Assembly (NCBI RefSeq): GCF_045863935.1 | Contig: NZ_BTVP01000001.1 | Span: forward strand, 1-64,000 | DNA from: Parvibaculum sp045863935 | GTDB lineage: Bacteria; Pseudomonadota; Alphaproteobacteria; Parvibaculales; Parvibaculaceae | Length of the DNA stretch: 64,000 nt | Reading direction: 5' to 3' | In this document: one piece after another, positions 58,796 through 64,000 of the stretch | Numbering within the stretch: the stretch's first letter is position 1 | Layout: each line of letters opens with the position of its first letter | Program-made: the position numbers and the translations under genes | The notes under the pieces: model-generated | The model's input: the letters and a program-made list of their open reading frames with translations, nothing else | What the model was told of the DNA's origin: nothing | The model's database searches: none

Positions 58796-58975
58796 TCAGG
58801 CGGCGAGCTTGGCGTTGCCGCGCGAGAAGAGCCTGGCGAGACGGTTCTGGATCGTTTCGCCGCGGGTCTTGCCGGCCAACTGGCCTTCAGCCTCGCGGAT
58901 GTCTCCGCGGCGAGCCGAAAGGGCGACATCGAAGGCGCCCACATAACTCGTGGCATAAATGGCAAGGATGTTCAT
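58796..58975 (-). CDS. Small hypothetical protein (59 residues)
   Basis: Unrecognised 59-residue protein starting MNILAIYATSYVGAFDVALS and ending in a basic RNRLARLFSRGNAKLAA. The start at 58975 follows AGGTGAATAAA, a plausible ribosome site. It has a mildly hydrophobic N-terminal segment and a basic C-terminus. Located between the dienelactone hydrolase and the divergently oriented GcvA-like gene. Could be a conserved small protein or a chance frame. Confidence 0.45.
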   Translation of the reverse strand: MNILAIYATSYVGAFDVALSARRGDIREAEGQLAGKTRGETIQNRLARLFSRGNAKLAA

Positions 58976-59129
58976 TTTATTCACCTTCAGACACGGCCAG
59001 CGGGGAACCATTCCCATCGAACCCGGCCGCGTATCCTCTTGTAGCTTGGGTTTACGCTGGTGATATGCGCTGCCGGGGCCTATATATCAAACGATCTTTT
59101 TGCACCGCAGTTGTGAGATAAACTAACAT

Positions 59130-60083
59130 ATGGCTCCCCGCCGCCTGCCATCGCTGAAAGCGCTCCGGGCCTTCGAGGCCGCGGCCCGGCATGGCAGTTT
59201 CTCTCAAGCTGCCGCCGAGCTCAGCGTGACCCATGCCGCAATCAGCCATCAGGTCAGGGCGCTGGAGGAAGAACTCGGCGCACCGCTTTTTCACCGTACG
59301 GGCCGTCACGTCGAGCTGACCGAGCGCGGGCAGAAGCTCGTTCCGGCGCTCACCGCCGCTTTCGAGCAGATGGCCGATGCCTGGGCGCAGGCGGGCGCGA
59401 AGGACAATGCGACGCTCACCGTTTCGGTCGAGCCCTCTTTTGCGGCGCGCTGGCTGGTGCTCCGGCTCGGCAAGTTCAACCGCGCCCACCCCGATATCGA
59501 GCTTCGCCTGCTGCCATCCTCCGACATCGTCGATTTCGCGCGCGAGGATGTCGATATCGGCATCCGCTACGGGCTCGGCGAATGGCCGGACGTCGTTTCC
59601 GAAAAGCTTTTCGAGGCGACGGTCTATCCCGTCTGCTCGCCCGCGCTCCTCGACCCCAGGCGCCCGATCCGCAAGCCCGAAGACCTCAAATCCTATCCGC
59701 TGCTGCATGAGGAAACGATGCAGCACTGGGTGAACTGGCTCGAAGAGGCGGGCGTGAAACATCCGCGCTGGGCGATGCGCGGGCCGCTCTTCATCGAGGC
59801 GAGCCTCGCGCTGCAGGCGGCCGCGGGCGGGCAGGGCGTCGCGCTCGCCAACGACACGCTCGCCATGGCCGACCTCGCCGAAGGCCGGCTCGTCCGCCTC
59901 TTCGATATCGAGATGCCGGACGAGGAGGGCTACTGGCTCGTCTATCCGGAAGGGGCGCTGAAGAAGCCCAGGGCCGAAGCCTTCCGCAACTGGATCCGCG
60001 AGGAGGCCGGGCTCGGGCCGCCCGAACACCCGAAGCCGCCCGAAATGCTCACGCCGCGCGGGCGGGGGAAGGCGGTGAGGTGA
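59130..60083 (+). CDS. LysR family regulator, GcvA-like
   Basis: LysR-type regulator of 317 residues in the GcvA-type subgroup. Starts RRLPSLKALRAFEAAARHGSFSQAAAELSVTHAAISHQVRAL (HTH within residues 4-65); the effector domain has FAREDVDIGIRYGLGEWPDV. GcvA subgroup members regulate many targets, not only glycine cleavage. The small 59-residue gene is divergent upstream; an ATG at 59130 follows AGATAAACTAACAT. Target unknown. Confidence 0.92.
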   Translation: MAPRRLPSLKALRAFEAAARHGSFSQAAAELSVTHAAISHQVRALEEELGAPLFHRTGRHVELTERGQKLVPALTAAFEQMADAWAQAGAKDNATLTVSVEPSFAARWLVLRLGKFNRAHPDIELRLLPSSDIVDFAREDVDIGIRYGLGEWPDVVSEKLFEATVYPVCSPALLDPRRPIRKPEDLKSYPLLHEETMQHWVNWLEEAGVKHPRWAMRGPLFIEASLALQAAAGGQGVALANDTLAMADLAEGRLVRLFDIEMPDEEGYWLVYPEGALKKPRAEAFRNWIREEAGLGPPEHPKPPEMLTPRGRGKAVR

Positions 60084-60112
60084 GAAGCGGATGTCGTTTT
60101 TTCTCTACACTT

Positions 60113-60274
60113 GTCATGCCCGGACTTGATCCGGGCATCCAGTAGCCGCCGCAGGCGGCGTCATTCTTCGCAAAAATTCCTTCTCCTGTTTCCTCTGGCG
60201 CTTTGGCGCAGTCTTGCGAAGAGAGACGGCGCGGTCCGCGCCTTCTGGATTGCCGGGTCAAGCCCGGCAATGAC
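60113..60274. repeat. Palindromic mosaic repeat element (REP/BIME-like)
   Basis: A 162-base element bounded by inverted GTCATGCCCGG and CCGGCAATGAC. Inside are ATGCCCGGA-cttga-TCCGGGCAT (60116-60138), GCCGCC-gca-GGCGGC (60145-60159), paired CTTCGCAA/TTGCGAAG arms (about 60166-60173 and 60212-60219), GGCGCGG-t-CCGCGCC (60228-60242) and ATTGCCGGG-tcaag-CCCGGCAAT (60249-60271). Intergenic mosaics with this pattern are dispersed in many alphaproteobacterial genomes; only one copy is in this window. Confidence 0.75.
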
Positions 60275-60283
60275 GGTGTGGGT

Positions 60284-62311
60284 CTATCCCATCCGCGCCC
60301 GCTTCATTTCCTCGATGAGGGCACCAGCCTCCGTCACCGGCAGCGAGCAGGTCTCGCCGGCGCAGACGTAAGCGGTGGGTTTGCCGTCCTGCCTTTCCTT
60401 GCCATGCGCCGGGTGCCCGGCGGGCAGCACCTTGCCGTCGCGCATTCGCATCAGCACGCGCGAGGGACAGGAGACGGAGAAGGCCGCGCGGGCGAGGGGC
60501 GCCGTCTCCGCCTCCGTTCCGATCAGCACCACCTGGACGGGCCGGAGCCTGGTGTCGAGGCTCGCGATGTAACTCCCCAGCGGAAAGATGTTCTCCTGCA
60601 GCTCGCCCGCGAAGGCGCGGATCAGCTCGTCGGCGCGGGCAAAATAATCCGCCTTGCCGGTCAGCAGCGCGAGCTTCACCAGCGTGCCCGGCAGCGTTCC
60701 GTTGGCGGCGGGCGTTGCATCGTCCGAAACCGTCCGCCTACGGATGATGAGGGCCGGGGCGTCGCCAGCGGTGAAGAAGTAGCCGCCATTCGTCTCGTCG
60801 CGGTAATGGGCGTCGAGTTCGGCGATGAGGCTTTCAGCTTCCGCCACATAACCCTCGTCGCCGGTCGCTTCGGCGAGCGCGACGGCCGCATCCGCCATAT
60901 TGGCGAGATCGTCGGCCATGGCGATGTGCTGAAGTTTCCCCTCGCGCCAGGCATGGTGGAGGCGGCCCTCCACTCTCATCGTCTCCATCACGAAGCGGAA
61001 GGCCGATGCCGCCATCTCCACCCACGCACTCTCGCCGAAGGTGGCGCCGGCGCGGGCCAGGGCGGCGATCATCAGCCCGTTCCAGTCGGCGAGCACCTTG
61101 TCGTCGAAGCCCGGATGGACGCGCATATCGCGCTCGGCAAAGAGCCGCGCCTTCAGCGGTTCGAGCGCCGCTTCCTCTTCGTCGCTGAAAGGCGCGTCGG
61201 CGCGGGCGAGGCGGTTCAATATGTTCGTCTCTTCCCAGTTGCCTTCGGCCGTCACATCATAGACCTGCTTGAAAAGTTCCGCCTCGCCGGGCGTGAGGAG
61301 ATTGTCGATCCCGGCTTCCGACCAGACATAGAATTTGCTCTCGACGCCCTCGCTGTCGGCATCGAGCGAAGCGGCAAACCCGCCGCCTTCCGTCGTCATC
61401 TCGCGCGCGACCCATTCCACCGTCTCGCGCACGCGGCGCTCGTAAAGCGGCTTGCCGGTTTCGGCCCAGACCAGCGTCAGAAGGTCGATCAGAGCCGCAT
61501 TGTCGTAGAGCATCTTCTCGAAATGCGGGGCGAGCCAGAACTCGTCCACCGAATAGCGTGCGAAGCCGCCGCCCAGGTGATCGTAGATGCCGCCTTCGGA
61601 CATATGGTCGAGGGCGCGGGTGACGGGGAGGGCGAAGTCCTCGCGGCCGGTCCTCAGATGCGCGCGCCACAGGAGCGAGAGCAGGGGGACTTGCGGAAAT
61701 TTCGGCGCGCCGCGAATGCCGCCATTTTCCGGGTCCATGATCTCGGCGAGTTTTTCAGCGACGATAATCGGCACCTGCGGCGTGGGCTCGCCGGGCCGCG
61801 CGGTCCCGGCCTGTTTCTTCAGCGCCTCGGTCAGCGCCGCGCGGTTCTTGTAGACCTTGGCCGGTTCCTCGCGAAAGATGCGCGCGACTTCGGTCAGCAC
61901 ATCGGCAAAGCCCGGCCGTCCATAGGCCGCTTCCTTCGGAAAATAGGTGCCGCCCCAGAAGGGCTCGCCCTCCGGCGTCAGGAACATGGTCAGCGGCCAG
62001 CCGCCCTGCTGCCCCAGAAGATGCAGCGCCGACATGTAGATCGCGTCGATGTCGGGGCGCTCTTCGCGGTCGACCTTGATGTTGACGAAGTGCTCGTTCA
62101 TCACGGCGGCGACGCCTTCATCCTCGAAGCTTTCATGCGCCATCACATGGCACCAGTGACAGGCGGCATAGCCGACGGAGAGCAGGATCGGTTTCTTCTC
62201 GCGCTTCGCGGCGGCGAGCGCCTCTTCGCCCCAAGGCCGCCAATGCACCGGGTTCTCCGCGTGCTGGAGGAGATAGGGGCTCGTTTCGGCGCTGAGGAAA
62301 TTTCGTGACAT
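60284..62311 (-). CDS. DUF255 thioredoxin-like / six-hairpin glycosidase-like protein
   Basis: Protein of 675 residues of the widespread DUF255 family (YyaL/spermatogenesis-associated 20-like). N-terminal thioredoxin-fold domain with NPVHWRPWGEEAL and the CxxC in GYAACHWCHVMAHESF (Cys51, Cys54), then IKVDREERPDIDAIYM and GGWPLTMFLTPEGEPFWGGT; the C-terminal two thirds resemble a six-hairpin (alpha/alpha) toroid. ATG at 62311 chosen over a longer frame. Biochemical role not established. The DUF6489 gene is divergent upstream. Confidence 0.93.
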   Translation of the reverse strand: MSRNFLSAETSPYLLQHAENPVHWRPWGEEALAAAKREKKPILLSVGYAACHWCHVMAHESFEDEGVAAVMNEHFVNIKVDREERPDIDAIYMSALHLLGQQGGWPLTMFLTPEGEPFWGGTYFPKEAAYGRPGFADVLTEVARIFREEPAKVYKNRAALTEALKKQAGTARPGEPTPQVPIIVAEKLAEIMDPENGGIRGAPKFPQVPLLSLLWRAHLRTGREDFALPVTRALDHMSEGGIYDHLGGGFARYSVDEFWLAPHFEKMLYDNAALIDLLTLVWAETGKPLYERRVRETVEWVAREMTTEGGGFAASLDADSEGVESKFYVWSEAGIDNLLTPGEAELFKQVYDVTAEGNWEETNILNRLARADAPFSDEEEAALEPLKARLFAERDMRVHPGFDDKVLADWNGLMIAALARAGATFGESAWVEMAASAFRFVMETMRVEGRLHHAWREGKLQHIAMADDLANMADAAVALAEATGDEGYVAEAESLIAELDAHYRDETNGGYFFTAGDAPALIIRRRTVSDDATPAANGTLPGTLVKLALLTGKADYFARADELIRAFAGELQENIFPLGSYIASLDTRLRPVQVVLIGTEAETAPLARAAFSVSCPSRVLMRMRDGKVLPAGHPAHGKERQDGKPTAYVCAGETCSLPVTEAGALIEEMKRARMG

Positions 62312-62404
62312 GCGAGCTTCCGGACGGTTCACTTGAAACAATGATTTGATTTGTTGCGGCAATGTGGGGCAATCCATCCGCCCCGTCGAGAAAGAGATAA
62401 GGCG

Positions 62405-62689
62405 ATGAAAGTCACAATCGATGTCGAACTGACGCCCGTCGAAGCGCGGCGGCTGATGGGGCTGCCCGACCTCGAACCGATGCAGCAGCGCCTCATCGCC
62501 GAGCTCGAAAAGCGCATGGCCTCGAACATGTCCTATATCGATCCCGAGCAGATCGTGAAGGCGATCATGCCGGTCGGCGCGCAGGGGCTCGAGCAGTTCC
62601 AGAACCTGCTCTGGGGCATGGCGCAGACGGCGATGGGCGGCGGCAAGAAACCCGCGCCGAAGAAAGACGGCGCGAAGAAAGAATCCTAG
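62405..62689 (+). CDS. DUF6489 family protein
   Basis: Small protein of 94 residues beginning MKVTIDVELTPVEARRLMGL and followed by EPMQQRLIAELEKRMASNM and GLEQFQNLLWGMAQTAMGG, with a basic KKPAPKKDGAKKES tail. This matches the small DUF6489 family, often encoded near mnmE in alphaproteobacteria. Helical, no membrane segment. It precedes mnmE by 26 bases and could be co-transcribed with it. Function unknown. Confidence 0.85.
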   Translation: MKVTIDVELTPVEARRLMGLPDLEPMQQRLIAELEKRMASNMSYIDPEQIVKAIMPVGAQGLEQFQNLLWGMAQTAMGGGKKPAPKKDGAKKES

Positions 62690-62715
62690 AGCCACCGATA
62701 ACGGATCGCAGCGCA

Positions 62716-64000
62716 GTGGAAACGATTTACGCCCTGTCGACGGCGGCGGGACGCGCCGGCATTGCCGTGCTGCGCCTGTCGGGGCCGCATGTGCGCGAGG
62801 CCGTTCTCGCGCTCACCGGCGAAGAACCGGGGCCTGCGCGCGAGGCGCGGCTCAGCCGCTTCCGCGATCCGCAAACGCAGGCGCCGCTCGATCGTGGACT
62901 CCTTCTGTTCTTCGAGGGCCCGGCGAGCTTCACCGGCGAGGATGTTGCCGAGTTCCACATTCATGGCGGCCGCGCGGTCGTCGCCGCGATGCTGCGCGCC
63001 CTGTCGGCGCTGCCGGGGCTTCGCGCGGCCCGGCCCGGCGAGTTTACGCGCCGCGCCTTCGAGAACGGCAAGCTCGACCTCACCGAGGTCGAAGGGCTCG
63101 CCGATCTCATCGACGCCGAAACCGAGGCGCAGCGCATCCAGGCGCTGCTCCAGATGGAGGGCGCGCTCGGCCGACTCTATGAGGGCTGGCGCGCGCGGCT
63201 CATCAAGGCGCTGGCTTACGCCGAGGCCGAAATCGATTTTCCCGACGAGGATGTGCCGGGCGGCCTCACCCGCAAGCTCCTCCCCGAGATCGAGGCGCTG
63301 GCCGCTGAAATCGCCGCCCATCTCGATGACGGGCGCAAGGGCGAGCGGCTTCGCGACGGGGTCGAGGTGGCGATCATCGGGCCGCCGAATGCGGGCAAGT
63401 CGAGCCTCCTCAACCGCCTCGCGGGGCGCGAGGCCGCCATTGTCTCGGAAGAGGCGGGGACGACGCGCGATGTGCTCGAAGTCCGGCTCGATCTCGGCGG
63501 CGTGCCGGTGACGCTGGCCGACACGGCGGGATTGCGCGAGGCGGCAGGCGCCATCGAGCGGGAGGGCGTGCGCCGGGCATTGGCGCGCGCGGAGGCGGCC
63601 GATCTCCGTCTGGTCATCACCGCTCCCGGAGCGGGCGGCGATTTCTCGCTGGCGCGCGAGGGCGACATCCGCATCGTCAACAAGCTCGATCTCGGCGGCG
63701 AGGTGCCGCCCGGCGTCCTCGGCGTTTCGGCGCTGACGGGGCAGGGGCTTGATCTTCTCGAAGCCGTCCTCCGCGAGAGGGTCGGCGCGGCCTATGAGGC
63801 CCAGGAACATCCGATGATCACCCGCGCCCGTCACCGCGAGGGGCTTGGCGACTGCGCGGCCTCGCTTGCCCGGGCAGGTGAGGCCTTGAAGGCGGAGCGT
63901 GCCGCCGAACTCGTCGCCGAGGATCTCCGTCTTGCCGCCCGCGCGCTGGGCCGCATCACCGGCCGCGTCGATGTCGAGGATCTGCTCGACGTGATTTTCC
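62716..64000 (+). CDS. mnmE: tRNA uridine-5-carboxymethylaminomethyl synthesis GTPase MnmE (partial, runs off the window)
   Basis: GTPase that with MnmG modifies U34 of certain tRNAs. The first 428 codons are in the window, from GTG at 62716. N-terminal formyl-THF-binding domain METIYALSTAAGRAGIAVLR, FHIHGGRAVVAAMLRAL and RPGEFTRRAFENGKLDL; helical domain; G domain with G1 GPPNAGKS (222-229), DTAG (269-272) and NKLD. The C-terminal CIGK-type end lies past the window. In relatives mnmG, rsmG, parA and parB follow, and that order is expected just outside. Confidence 0.98.
   Translation, partial: METIYALSTAAGRAGIAVLRLSGPHVREAVLALTGEEPGPAREARLSRFRDPQTQAPLDRGLLLFFEGPASFTGEDVAEFHIHGGRAVVAAMLRALSALPGLRAARPGEFTRRAFENGKLDLTEVEGLADLIDAETEAQRIQALLQMEGALGRLYEGWRARLIKALAYAEAEIDFPDEDVPGGLTRKLLPEIEALAAEIAAHLDDGRKGERLRDGVEVAIIGPPNAGKSSLLNRLAGREAAIVSEEAGTTRDVLEVRLDLGGVPVTLADTAGLREAAGAIEREGVRRALARAEAADLRLVITAPGAGGDFSLAREGDIRIVNKLDLGGEVPPGVLGVSALTGQGLDLLEAVLRERVGAAYEAQEHPMITRARHREGLGDCAASLARAGEALKAERAAELVAEDLRLAARALGRITGRVDVEDLLDVIF

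Noticed and set aside
57039..58946. Plus-strand open frame of 635 codons across qor, lysE and dienelactone hydrolase genes
   Set aside because: Antisense of three genes with clear motifs; composition typical of a shadow frame.
1..64000. CRISPR arrays, tRNA or rRNA genes, transposases, phage genes
   Set aside because: No regularly spaced repeats, no recognisable RNA gene and no mobile-element protein motifs were found on either strand by inspection; a dedicated tRNA or ncRNA scan was not possible here.

Overview
The window is GC-rich, densely packed chromosomal DNA from an alphaproteobacterium. The phylum call rests on gene neighbourhoods typical of that class: a probable replication origin between ppsR-maf-aroE-coaE-dnaQ/secB and hemE-hemH-hemJ-rho-mnmE; hisB-DUF2628-hisH-hisA-hisF-hisE-coaA next to hslVU; rph/hrcA-grpE and dnaK-dnaJ; and an alphaproteobacterial-type heat-shock promoter. 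A Parvibaculum-like member of the Hyphomicrobiales is a plausible guess, but this is inference, not a proven identification. No tRNA, rRNA, CRISPR array, transposase or prophage genes were seen.

Layout. 1-8.8 kb: an AT-richer membrane protein, an M19 dipeptidase, an FkbM methyltransferase, glutathione synthetase, a SirB1-like protein, and a dolP/yraN/rsmI block divergent from an LpoA-like lipoprotein, then a zeta-class glutathione transferase. 8.8-19.4 kb: HemW, RdgB and RNase PH, and the chaperone genes hrcA, grpE, dnaK and dnaJ, with nnrU, alkB and a Sel1 lipoprotein between them. 19.4-25.5 kb: dapB, gpmA, DUF2244, nth, a lipoprotein/EI24 pair, an adenosine-kinase-like enzyme and coaA. 25.4-32.2 kb: the histidine operon on the minus strand, interrupted between hisF and hisE by a pentapeptide-repeat gene and a CYTH-CHAD gene. 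32.2-35.3 kb: an accessory pocket between hisB and hslV with two PPOX-fold genes flanking a strongly AT-rich two-gene cassette. 35.3-43.8 kb: hslV, DUF2585 and hslU, a LysR/unknown/2OG-Fe oxygenase cluster, and an XRE/Smr/MltA/Tim44-like run. 43.9-54.2 kb: fxsA, secB, dnaQ, a VOC protein, coaE, aroE, maf, ppsR, the probable oriC, hemE, hemH, hemJ and rho. 54.2-64 kb: accessory metabolic genes (PAS, hydrolases, GFA, quinone reductase, LysE, LysR), a palindromic mosaic repeat, a DUF255 thioredoxin-like protein, DUF6489 and the start of mnmE, which runs off the edge.

How the genes work together. Coherent themes are proteostasis (HrcA, GrpE, DnaK, DnaJ, HslUV, SecB), haem synthesis (HemE, HemH, HemJ, HemW), histidine synthesis, nucleotide-pool hygiene (RdgB, Maf), DNA repair (Nth, AlkB, DnaQ) and envelope maintenance (LpoA-like, DolP-like, MltA, Tim44-like). 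Genes flanking the probable origin point away from it on both sides (ppsR, maf, aroE, coaE and dnaQ leftward; hemE, hemH, hemJ, rho and mnmE rightward), as expected for leading-strand genes. The most plausible undescribed system is the AT-rich pair at 33.1-34.3 kb: a two-helix membrane protein with a GAF-like domain, overlapping a 69-residue Ser/Thr-rich protein.
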